DNA from: Patescibacteria group bacterium UBA6130
GTDB lineage: Bacteria; Patescibacteriota; Microgenomatia; UBA12405; UBA6130
Assembly: GCA_002428285.1 (NCBI GenBank)
Contig: DIVO01000041.1
Span: forward strand, 8,684 to 47,343
Reading direction: 5' to 3'
Length of the DNA: 38,660 bases
Made by a program: the position numbers and the translations under genes
The notes under the pieces: generated by a model
Told to the model about the DNA's origin: nothing
The model's input: only the letters and a program-made list of their open reading frames with translations
Databases searched by the model: none
Shown here: in pieces, positions 31,468 to 38,660 of the stretch
How the letters are laid out: every line of letters begins with the position of its first letter
Position numbering within the stretch: the first letter of the stretch is position 1

Positions 31468-32733
31468 ATGAGCACAAAACGATCATGGCTGGCCATTGCT
31501 TTCTTGTTCACGTTTATTGCTGTAGGTGTTGCCGGAGCAAGTTATTTCATTAGAGGCTACAGACCGGATATAAAAAATCATATCCTTACATCAACAGGTC
31601 TATTGGTAGCAAACTCCCAGCCTCGAGGTGCTTCCGTTTTCGTAAACGACAAATTAGTTACAGCTACAGATGATACAGTCGATCTCGCTCCCGACGAATA
31701 TAGAGTGAAAATTGTTAAGGATGGTTTTCTACCTTGGGAAAAAACCATTGCAATTAAAAAAGAGATCGTTAAACAAACCGAAGCCCACCTTTTCAAAAAT
31801 GCCCCTGACCTTAAACCTATTACTTCCGTAGGAGCAATTAATCCAACCACATCACCGGATGGAGCTAAGGTCGTATATGCCGTAGCTTCGGCTTCAGCCC
31901 AAACAAAAAACGGAGTTTGGGTTAACGATCTATCGAGTCAACCATTAAATATCGCCAGAAACGACAATTGGCAAATCGCCAGAAATGGCATTCAGCAAAA
32001 TTGGGAAGACGCTCAATATGTCTGGAGTCCCGATTCCAAGCAAGTCCTTGCCTACTTTATTGTAAACGACGCTGTTCAAGCTGCCTATCTGCTTCCAGCC
32101 GACAGATTAACAGACGCCGACCAGTTAAGAGATGTCAGCTTTAACTTAAACTCTACTATCGCCCAATGGGAGCAGGAAAAACAAGAACTTCTTGAAGCCA
32201 AGATAAAAGGCTTTCCTAAAGAGCTTTATGAAATGGCAACCAACTCGGCCAAACTAATAACCTTCTCGCCAAATGAGGAAAAGTTCTTTTATCTGACCAC
32301 TGAGGATATAACTTTACCTGACAACATCTTTCCTCATCCTCCGGCCAGGTCCGATCAACCCGAACAAAGAGAATTAAAAGCAAATAGTCTTTACGTCTAT
32401 GATCTCAAAGAAGACACCAACTTCCTCTTAGGTGACGCAGAAAAACTGAATATCAATCTGGATATGCTAAAAGAGGGAGAGAGTATTGTTGACAGGCTAC
32501 AAAGATTAAATTTTCAGCCAGTCTATTGGCTAGCAACTAGCAGGCACGTAACCTTTTTGAATGACAACAGGATTAAGGTTATCGAATATGATGCAACCAA
32601 TGAGCAAACCCTGTTTGCAGGTCCTTTCATTAACGGCTTTGCTTATCCCTGGCCTGACGGCAACAGACTTTTGATCTTGACCTCTCTCTATTCCGACCTA
32701 CCACCAAATCTGTATGCAGTAACAATAAAGTAA
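31468..32733 (+). CDS. Membrane-anchored PEGA-domain protein with beta-propeller-like region
   Basis: About 421 residues from the ATG at 31468; an earlier in-frame TTG is the -35 box itself. N-terminal anchor SWLAIAFLFTFIAVGVAGAS (about 6-25), PEGA domain with SQPRGASVFVND and APDEYRVKIVKDGFLPW (about 48-100), then repeated WSPDSKQVLAYF and FSPNEEKFFYLT segments like TolB-type propellers. Probably an extracytoplasmic, peptidoglycan-near protein; ligand unknown. Confidence 0.8.
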   Translation: MSTKRSWLAIAFLFTFIAVGVAGASYFIRGYRPDIKNHILTSTGLLVANSQPRGASVFVNDKLVTATDDTVDLAPDEYRVKIVKDGFLPWEKTIAIKKEIVKQTEAHLFKNAPDLKPITSVGAINPTTSPDGAKVVYAVASASAQTKNGVWVNDLSSQPLNIARNDNWQIARNGIQQNWEDAQYVWSPDSKQVLAYFIVNDAVQAAYLLPADRLTDADQLRDVSFNLNSTIAQWEQEKQELLEAKIKGFPKELYEMATNSAKLITFSPNEEKFFYLTTEDITLPDNIFPHPPARSDQPEQRELKANSLYVYDLKEDTNFLLGDAEKLNINLDMLKEGESIVDRLQRLNFQPVYWLATSRHVTFLNDNRIKVIEYDATNEQTLFAGPFINGFAYPWPDGNRLLILTSLYSDLPPNLYAVTIK

Positions 32734-33042
32734 CCCAAATCCCAACTTGTCGCAATTGCTGAACGAAGTACGAACCTTTTTTGAACAATAATTTCTGCCC
32801 TGAAGGGCAGAAACCCGCTCCAGCGGTTCGCCACCTGACGGCGGACAAAGTCCGCAAAAATTTCTTTTTCTTTTAATAATGGGCGCACACAAAATTCTAT
32901 TTCAATTAAGGAAACAATTTTGGCGGCTTTGCCTCTTTGCTGACGCAGGAACGAGCCGCTTCCCACCCTGCCGCACCTTCGGCGCGGAAAGCAGGCGGGG
33001 TTAGTTTTTCTTTGCTTTTTCTGTTTCCTCCGCGCTAATCTT
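32734..33042. other. GC-rich palindromic intergenic, left edge of the island
   Basis: No gene. Perfect inverted repeat TTTCTGCCCT/AGGGCAGAAA (32792-32813), GCGGAC-AAA-GTCCGC (32841-32855) followed by a mixed A/T tract, and CGCACC/GGCGCG-type hairpins to 32993. GC is clearly above the surroundings. Confidence 0.6.
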
Positions 33043-34338
33043 CTATAATGAAACCTTATATCCGTATATTTCCAATCTTCTTTTTGCGTTTCTCAAGCTA
33101 ACCTTGCTAAAAAACGGAATTTCTAATTGCTTGAACGACGAACTTATTATACCAAAAATAACCTGAAAATCTGAGGGATTTGGTTTAGTATTCGCATTAT
33201 CTATTTTGTAACTATTCGATAGTTTTTCATTTACCTTGTCTCTAAAATCCTTGTCAGTAAGCATTAATTCACCGGAAACAACACCCTGTGAAAATAAATG
33301 ACTCAAAACGGCGGAACCGCCATAATGCTATACATGAATTATTTTTTATCTTTGGTATATAAATCGCAAAACTCTATTTTACTATAACCGCCGCCGTGAA
33401 CGATTAAATTCTTATCCATACAGCAAAAGTCGTTATTATTTTTCGCTATCTCCTCGTTATATTCATTTTCATTTTTACACTTGTAAGACGGCAAGGAAGC
33501 CGAAGCGGTGTTACTCTTTAATTCCTGATAGCCGTCATTTACCTGCTTAGCAAAATCATTTTCTACTTCATACCATTTGCCATTGCTCAAAAGATAGGTT
33601 TTCTTTTTCGCGTCGTCTTGTATTTCGCAATATAAGCAATTAAAAGCCTTCCATTGATGTTTTAATTCATCACTACTCACGCCTCGCGCTTGTTGAAAGC
33701 GTCCAGAGTTAAATTAGTTTTTTCCGAGTCCGACAAACTTGATATGAAATCAGCAAAAGTATATCGACTTTTAGATTGTCTTTGTCATTTTTGTAGAAAA
33801 ACCGGATATATCTACCCAATCAACCAGTTCGGGCACAGCCATCCATACTTTATCAAAATTGTTGTTTTTTATGTTATCAATCAAGCCCTTATTCAGATTT
33901 TCAATTACCTTTGGGTCTTTCGGCACCGAAGGCATATTTTTCTTATCAATCCGCCGTAAACTGTTGGGGCCAACTGTATTTAAAGTTATTTTCAAGCCAA
34001 ATCGTTCTTCCCAAACGCCATGATTAAGAAATGTCCAGCGATAACCAAACGGAATTGTAAAACATCCTTTCTTTATTTGTCGCAATCTTAACCTTTGTTA
34101 ATAAAATGGTTTTAGAGCTGGTGTTAAATAATTTTTCTATATCATCACCCAAAGCAAAACCAAAAAACTATTCCAACCATGAAGATTTGAAAGTGTGAGA
34201 TTCGCCAAAATAAAGAACTCCAACCTCATTAACATTTTTTGATTGAAGCGTATCAAATTTTTTCAAAATATCTTTATGCTTGGAACATTCCTCTTTAATA
34301 AGATAAACCGATAGTTTGTTTGTTGGTATTTCAGACAT
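33043..34338 (-). pseudogene. Decayed DUF6119/TIGR04141-like gene
   Basis: One ancestral ORF can be read across broken frames: it starts at the ATG at 34338 (MSEIPTNKLSVYLIKEEC), runs to an in-frame TAG at 34168-34170 (SWLE, stop, FFGFALGDD), shifts frame at a T4 run near 34060 (RMF then TIPFGY), continues VWEERFGLKITLNTVGPNSL, shifts twice between 33680 and 33790, continues HQWKAFNCLYCEI and NGKWYEVENDF, shifts with a stop near 33330 (HV, stop, HYGGSAVLSHLF) and ends YGYKVSL at 33043. The pieces match my memory of the sporadically distributed TIGR04141/DUF6119 family (about 550 residues). It is last in the restriction-modification operon, 12 nt after the methyltransferase. Confidence 0.75.
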
Positions 34339-34350
34339 AGTCAAAACTTT

Positions 34351-35259
34351 TTACGATTCTATCTTTTTTGTAATTCTGTACATTTTATTATCAAGCAATT
34401 TCAAATCACCTTTATTTTCCCAGATTTCCTTAAAATCTTTATCCCTCATTGTCCTGATATGGCCAAGATAAACAGAAACATAATAACCGTTTATTCTGGT
34501 TTCTTTTGCCGCTTTCAAATTTTTCTCGGTAATTTTTACATAATCAGAGTCAAGTTCTATACCAATGTATTTTCTTCCCAGTCGTTTTGCGGCCACTGCG
34601 GTTGTGCCTGTTCCCACAAAAGGATCAAGTACAATATCCCCCTTATCTGTGGTCATTAAAATTAACCTTTCAAGCAATGGCACAGGAAGTTGGCAGGGGT
34701 GCTCATCTCTTCTTTTTTTATGGCGTATGCGATGAATATCATTCCAAACATCAGAAAGAAGCGGCCCAAATCCATGGGCTTGATCTTTTTTCCCGCCGTA
34801 ATCTTTTAAAAATTCATCACAAGCCCTACACCTCGGGTGCGGATACCTAATATCAAAAAATTTAAAGTCTTTATGGGATTTTGATTTTGTGTAATACAAA
34901 ATTCCGTAATGGTTAGGTAATAGAGTTTTTCCCATTGGCGCGCCGCCGGAATCCCAAGCAATCCAATGTCTAAAATAGGCAATTTTATTCAAATGTTCTG
35001 CATAATGAGAAAGCCACCGCGGGATGTTGTGAACGAAAATTGCCCCTGTTGGTTTTGTAATTCTCACCATTTCACTTATCCAGTCATTGCACCAATCCAA
35101 ATAATCTTGTTTTTCTTTTGAATCCTCGTAGTGATTATATTTTTTCTTTAAATTAAAAGGCGGGTCAGCAAAAGCCATATCAACAGAGCTATCCGGTATC
35201 TTTTTTAATACCGCTAAACAATCATCCCGAATTATTTTATTGATAAATTTATTTATCAT
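34351..35259 (-). CDS. DNA methyltransferase, beta-type order (DpnA-like)
   Basis: 302 residues. Motif IV ADPPFNLKKKY (about 31-41) comes first and motif I DPFVGTGTTAVAAKRLG (about 213-229) late, the beta-class order. DPPF suggests N6-adenine (N4-cytosine not excluded). The C-terminal part YIGIELDSDYVKITEKNLKA is typical. Its ATG lies 2 nt after the endonuclease stop. It presumably protects the site cut by the DpnII-like enzyme, or a related site. Confidence 0.85.
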   Translation of the reverse strand: MINKFINKIIRDDCLAVLKKIPDSSVDMAFADPPFNLKKKYNHYEDSKEKQDYLDWCNDWISEMVRITKPTGAIFVHNIPRWLSHYAEHLNKIAYFRHWIAWDSGGAPMGKTLLPNHYGILYYTKSKSHKDFKFFDIRYPHPRCRACDEFLKDYGGKKDQAHGFGPLLSDVWNDIHRIRHKKRRDEHPCQLPVPLLERLILMTTDKGDIVLDPFVGTGTTAVAAKRLGRKYIGIELDSDYVKITEKNLKAAKETRINGYYVSVYLGHIRTMRDKDFKEIWENKGDLKLLDNKMYRITKKIES

Positions 35260-35261
35260 AA

Positions 35262-36251
35262 CTATTTGCCGAGAAAGGTTTCAATTAAGAGTTTTTCAAA
35301 TCTTTTTAATTCTTCTTTGTGAAAAGTAAAAACATCTTCGTAGGCTGTAACCATTCTTTTTAGATCGCCTTTTCTAACATACCAGCCAATACCGTCCACA
35401 AAGCCAATGAATTTTGCTTTTGGATAGTGAGATTTAATAAGTGAATCTATGGAAATCTCGGTTTTTGATTTATCACCCTGGCCTGATGAAGTCGTTACCA
35501 AAAACGAGCTTTCGGCAATGATCAACGGATTTTGTTTGTTCGGAATAATAAAATCCATTGTTCTTTTATTATCGGGGGCATTATCAATCAATTCGCCAAG
35601 ATCGCCTTTTTCAAAAGGTATTTCTAGGTGATTCAGAATTTCTTCAATCAAAATTTCAGGATTATTTTCTTTCATCCCGGAATAACTGCCCTTCTCTTTA
35701 TACCGGATTAAAGTATCAATCATTTCCGGCAACTCAAAATTCAGTTTTGAAATACTAAGTTTTTTCAATTCAAATAATGGGATGGTTTTCGTTAAAAACG
35801 GCACTGTTGAACCCTCAAAGAAAATATTCAAAATGCCCTTCCTGAAAAATTCATTTTTTTTAATAAATTTGGCAATTTGAGCATCTGACCATTCTTTCAA
35901 ATTATCTATATCTTCATCTTGAAACCATTTATCTTTATAAACCAACTTACTCAACTCTGGATCATTCACAACTCTAATAATTGTGGTCAATCTTTTCAAG
36001 GTTTCGTTTGAAAATCCAGTTAGAGCAAGTAATGCCCTAAGACCATTTTCTTTTTCTATCAGCAAGCTTTCAAAAAATTCCTTTTTTAATCCCTTCGTTT
36101 CAATTTCATTTTTTAAAATCAAAAGTATTTCCTTCAACGAGTTCAAATAACCTTCATATTTTTCTTCAAAGGCTGGATTGAAAAAATAAAATGTATTTTT
36201 AACAATTACTGTTTTAAATTTTAGATCAGTTGTAGGTTTTGTGTATTTCAT
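35262..36251 (-). CDS. Type II restriction endonuclease, DpnII-like
   Basis: 329 residues. The C-terminal region resembles DpnII: MDFIIPNKQNPLIIAESSF (about 233-251; candidate metal site Asp then Glu-x-Ser), then TTSSGQGDKSKTE, and FIGFVDGIGWYVRKGDLKRM (about 286-305), parallel to the WITDGxGW segment of DpnII. The N-terminal 200 residues are helical and less conserved. It lies between two methyltransferase genes, 11 nt after the first. The target site cannot be read from sequence; GATC is the classical DpnII site, but this is only an inference. Confidence 0.7.
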   Translation of the reverse strand: MKYTKPTTDLKFKTVIVKNTFYFFNPAFEEKYEGYLNSLKEILLILKNEIETKGLKKEFFESLLIEKENGLRALLALTGFSNETLKRLTTIIRVVNDPELSKLVYKDKWFQDEDIDNLKEWSDAQIAKFIKKNEFFRKGILNIFFEGSTVPFLTKTIPLFELKKLSISKLNFELPEMIDTLIRYKEKGSYSGMKENNPEILIEEILNHLEIPFEKGDLGELIDNAPDNKRTMDFIIPNKQNPLIIAESSFLVTTSSGQGDKSKTEISIDSLIKSHYPKAKFIGFVDGIGWYVRKGDLKRMVTAYEDVFTFHKEELKRFEKLLIETFLGK

Positions 36252-36262
36252 AGTGTTATTTT

Positions 36263-37486
36263 TTAATTTGTAAAAAATAATATTGACTCCTCTTTCATTG
36301 TGTTTTGTAATCCCCGAATTGGCTTCTTTAAATTTAGTCTAAATTTAAGCCCTTGTTTTTCGCCAAGTTCAACTACTTTTGTTTCCAGTCTCACCCCGTT
36401 TGTTTGAATATCGTTTGTGCCGATAATTATGACAATGGGCGCGTTTTTCCTTGATACTCGTTTCATCTCGCCGAGTGCTTGATTCATTTTATCAAAATAA
36501 ATTTCCAATTTATTTTCTACGCCGCGCCCTTGTAAGCCAATCATTTCTTGTCGTAAAACTTCAAGATTATGGCCAAGATATTCTAATTGCGGTTGATCAT
36601 TTTTTAAATAATCAATAGCAAATGAATAAGGCGGTGAAGTGATTATTGCGTCTATGCTGTCATCATCAATTGGTAATTTTAAAACACTGCCCTGAATTAT
36701 TTTACTTTTCCCGATTTTCAAATCCATTTTTTCTCTTGCTTCTTGAAAATATTTTATTGTTGAAATATACCGCTCTAATACTCGTGGAAAAAGTTTATCA
36801 ACTGAGGAATTGCTACGACCCGCAAAACCAACAGTATCTAAAAAGGACAACAATACTATTTCATAATACTTTCTCTTTTTATCGTCCTTATTGTTTTTAA
36901 AATATTCTGGAACTGTATCTTTTTTCAGTTTTCCTAAAATTTCCTTCGGGTTTGTGATAATAGATTCTAGAATATTTATATCTAAATTTAATGCGAATGT
37001 TTTAACTTTTCCCATTAACTCGCAGAATGGACTTAAATCGACAGAGACGGCATCGATGCCGAGCAAATTTGCTTCAACTGCAACCGTTGAACTTCCGGCC
37101 ATTGGGTCAAGCACAACATGTCCAGGTTTTATATTAAGTATATTCAATAATGCTCTAATCAATTGAGGATGAAATTTTCCACGATACGGAAAAAGGCTGT
37201 GTGTTGCGTAGCCAGTTGAATATTTCCCGTCTAAAAAGAAAATTCTTGTTCTAAACGAGCTATTTTTATGAACTTCTTCAAGGTTTTGAAGATTGCAAGT
37301 TTTAAAATGGGCCGTTTCTTTTCCATCAACTAATTTGAAATAAGCACTTCTATCAACTAATTCCTTTTTTGATAAAATTTCATATTCCCACAAAGCTAAA
37401 TCCAACTCAAAAATTTCATCAGTCCCGTCAATAAGCTGATAACTTTTATCAAATAATTTTTCTAGTAAAGGAATGTGTTTTTGCAT
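36263..37486 (-). CDS. DNA methyltransferase, alpha-type order (SPPY)
   Basis: About 407 residues from the ATG at 37486; a GTG 6 nt upstream overlaps the HTH stop. SAM motif I VLDPMAGSSTVAVEANLLG (about 129-147) precedes motif IV ITSPPYSFAIDYL (near 285). SPPY is common in N4-cytosine enzymes and also in some N6-adenine ones; the remaining region (YLGHNLEVLRQEM) could hold target recognition. It is the second gene of the operon, after the controller-like HTH. Two methyltransferases beside one nuclease fits the DpnII/MboI-type arrangement. Confidence 0.82.
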   Translation of the reverse strand: MQKHIPLLEKLFDKSYQLIDGTDEIFELDLALWEYEILSKKELVDRSAYFKLVDGKETAHFKTCNLQNLEEVHKNSSFRTRIFFLDGKYSTGYATHSLFPYRGKFHPQLIRALLNILNIKPGHVVLDPMAGSSTVAVEANLLGIDAVSVDLSPFCELMGKVKTFALNLDINILESIITNPKEILGKLKKDTVPEYFKNNKDDKKRKYYEIVLLSFLDTVGFAGRSNSSVDKLFPRVLERYISTIKYFQEAREKMDLKIGKSKIIQGSVLKLPIDDDSIDAIITSPPYSFAIDYLKNDQPQLEYLGHNLEVLRQEMIGLQGRGVENKLEIYFDKMNQALGEMKRVSRKNAPIVIIIGTNDIQTNGVRLETKVVELGEKQGLKFRLNLKKPIRGLQNTMKEESILFFTN

Positions 37487-37488
37487 AA

Positions 37489-37695
37489 TCACTTAATTAA
37501 CTCATCTACGCCAACCTCTAACGCTTTGGCAATTTTGTTTAAAGTTTCTATTGTAGGGTTTTGATTAACGCCGTTTTCTATCTTAACAATGGTATTCAAA
37601 GACAAATCCGCAAGCCGAGCTACCTTTTCTAGAGAGTGGCCCTTCTTTTTCCTTAGCTTTTTCAGATTATCAGAGATTTTATTTGACATTCCCAT
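37489..37695 (-). CDS. XRE-family HTH, probable restriction-modification controller (C protein)
   Basis: 68 residues. ISDNLKKLRKKKGHSLEKVA (about 7-26) and DLSLNTIVKIENGVNQNPTI (about 30-49) form the Cro/CI helix-turn-helix, the size and fold of C proteins that time restriction genes after entry. It is first in the operon, 2 nt before the methyltransferase ATG. An inverted repeat lies over its -10, suggesting autoregulation. Confidence 0.82.
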   Translation of the reverse strand: MGMSNKISDNLKKLRKKKGHSLEKVARLADLSLNTIVKIENGVNQNPTIETLNKIAKALEVGVDELIK

Positions 37696-37702
37696 AACTT
37701 TT

Positions 37703-37737
37703 GTTTAACATTATAGTATATAGAATATAATCTAAAC
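37703..37737 (-). promoter_or_regulatory. Operator/promoter of the controller gene
   Basis: ATTATA (37710-37715) and TATAAT (37726-37731) are inverted around 37720, with outer GTTTA (37703-37707) and TAAAC (37733-37737). On the minus strand the TATAAT copy nearest the gene is the -10, 14 nt before the ATG. This is a C-box-like layout. Confidence 0.6.
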
Positions 37738-37799
37738 TTTATCCGCTTTCTATTAAAATGATAAACAAAATAACGAAAAGAGTCAACAAAAATCATCAG

Positions 37800-37980
37800 G
37801 AAGTTCTTTGTTGTCGCCCGCGTACGAGAGGGCTGGGGCAAGAGCATTTACCTTTTTTCTTTTTCTAAAAATCATCGACTCGTCCGCGAAGCGGGCAATG
37901 CGGGTGGGCAAAAAGCGAAATCCCGCACAGAGCTTTGCTCTGGTGCGGGGAGAAAGGGAGTCTGGGGGAAGTCCCCGCAA
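37800..37980. other. GC-rich palindromic intergenic, right edge of the island
   Basis: No gene. CCCGCAC-AGAGC-TTT-GCTCT-G-GTGCGGG (37922-37949) gives 12 pairs with one bulge; CCGCGAAGCGG and GGGGAAGTCCCC hairpins are also present. GC is higher than the flanks, as at 32734-33042. Confidence 0.6.
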
Positions 37981-37998
37981 AATTCGCAATGTTTAGAT

Positions 37999-38076
37999 TG
38001 GTCGGAGTGAGCGGACTTGAACCGCTGACCTCATCGTCCCGAACGATGCGCTCTGGCCATACTGAGCTACACTCCG
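37999..38076 (-). tRNA. tRNA-Pro (anticodon CGG)
   Basis: Cloverleaf on the minus strand: acceptor CGGAGTG with CACTCCG, D-arm GCTC/GAGC, anticodon arm CATCG-TTCGGGA-CGATG (anticodon CGG, G37), variable AGGTC, T-arm AGCGG-TTCAAGT-CCGCT, discriminator A and an encoded CCA (37999-38001). C1-G72 and A73 fit tRNA-Pro. The anticodon suits CCG codons. Confidence 0.93.
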
Positions 38077-38090
38077 AAGATAATATATTG

Positions 38091-38096
38091 TATTAT
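38091..38096 (+). promoter_or_regulatory. -10 of the terminal Tat gene, leaderless type
   Basis: TATTAT, then 5 nt and the ATG at 38102. Confidence 0.45.
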
Positions 38097-38101
38097 AACT
38101 T

Positions 38102-38660
38102 ATGGACAACGAACCCATTGCAGAAAAGAGATTAATTAACGAAAAACCCCCAGGAAAAAAATTTTCCAGAAGGAGGTTTTTGAAATTTGCAGTACCGCTA
38201 TCTTTACAAGCTACCGGCTCTGCGCTATTCCTAAAAAGGGAAGCGGATAGACTTCACGAGGAACGGTTCGGTAGCCAATTAGAAGACAACAAAGCTCAAG
38301 AGATATTAGGTTACAATCCCAAAGAACATAATTTTAAAGCCTTTTTACAGGCAAAACCTAAAAATGGAAAATATATAGTTCATATAGGACAATTTCATAA
38401 ATTTGACCACCTAGGCACAGCTCTACAAAGCAATAATAATATAGACACGCAAAAAATTCATGAAGAAATCAAAGAGGTATCTTTTGTTCAAAGAAACATA
38501 AGATCCTTATTATCAGCGGCAAAAATTGAGACTGTCTACATGGAAGGAGTTACTACAGAGACCCTAAAAGAACTTTCCTCAATTGTAGAGCTTAAACAAG
38601 ATTTTTTTGACCCTATAACTCCAGGTCCCAACCAGTGGAACGAGCTATTGATTCAATATG
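38102..38660 (+). CDS. Tat-signal protein, 3' truncated by window end
   Basis: At least 186 codons, open to the window edge. The twin-arginine motif SRRRFLKF lies at residues 22-29, the same position as in the subtilase-like protein at 12402-13784. The mature part has IVHIGQFHKFDHLGTALQ and SLLSAAKIETVYMEGVT; this GQFH...EG pattern faintly recalls TraB/ChaN-type proteins, but I would not assign it. TATTAT ends 5 nt before the ATG. Rest of the gene lies outside the window. Confidence 0.65.
   Translation, partial: MDNEPIAEKRLINEKPPGKKFSRRRFLKFAVPLSLQATGSALFLKREADRLHEERFGSQLEDNKAQEILGYNPKEHNFKAFLQAKPKNGKYIVHIGQFHKFDHLGTALQSNNNIDTQKIHEEIKEVSFVQRNIRSLLSAAKIETVYMEGVTTETLKELSSIVELKQDFFDPITPGPNQWNELLIQY

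Noticed and set aside
32630..32966. ORFs of 64-92 codons on the minus strand around 32.6-33.0 kb
   Set aside because: They are antisense to the PEGA gene or run through palindromic noncoding DNA; no starts or homology.
37783..38135. ORFs over the GC-rich spacer and tRNA
   Set aside because: They translate tRNA and palindromic DNA (the phrase GLEPLTSS is a known translation of a tRNA gene region), not protein genes.

Overview
The window looks like a chromosomal segment of an AT-rich bacterium, most likely a Candidate Phyla Radiation (Patescibacteria) lineage. This is inferred from short divergent core genes, many small unrecognised proteins, scarce Shine-Dalgarno (SD) sites, a ribosomal protein L1 with a reduced domain II, and IleS with unusual signature motifs. 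TGA is used as a stop (for example at the end of rplJ), so the standard bacterial code applies.

Layout. 0-4 kb: an NlpC/P60-like hydrolase, then leftward secE-nusG-rplK-rplA and a DUF4349 membrane protein. 3.8-6.9 kb: ileS behind a short leader peptide ending in three Ile codons plus hairpins and a terminator, which reads as a transcription-attenuation leader. 6.9-7.3 kb: a GC-rich, palindrome-dense mini-locus with its own promoter. 7.4-15.1 kb: a phosphohexomutase, small membrane proteins, two methylthiotransferases (MiaB-like and MtaB), a DUF362 protein and a Tat-signal subtilase-like protein. 15.1-16.2 kb: rplJ-rplL behind an L10 leader, 12 kb away from rplK-rplA. 16.2-21.5 kb: hypothetical and membrane proteins, a D-2-hydroxyacid dehydrogenase, and a 21-22 bp periodic repeat array next to an MscS-like protein. 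21.6-23.9 kb: pth, a candidate multibranched ncRNA, and a cobalamin riboswitch with an apparently rearranged peripheral helix in front of an unknown zinc-ribbon protein. 24-32.7 kb: a small HTH regulator with a repeat operator, folD-nth-plsC, a WecG/TagA glycosyltransferase, mreB, ddl, rnhB and a PEGA protein. 32.7-38 kb: an accessory island with a DpnII-like restriction-modification operon (controller, two methyltransferases, endonuclease) ending in a decayed DUF6119/TIGR04141-like gene. The window closes with tRNA-Pro(CGG) and the start of a second Tat-signal protein.

A recurring architecture runs through the core part. At least fourteen ATG codons sit 5 or 6 nt after a -10-like hexamer, several with a -35 at 17-18 bp or an extended TGn. 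Their transcripts would therefore begin at the AUG (leaderless mRNAs). The ileS leader peptide is one of them. SD sequences occur only at a minority of genes.
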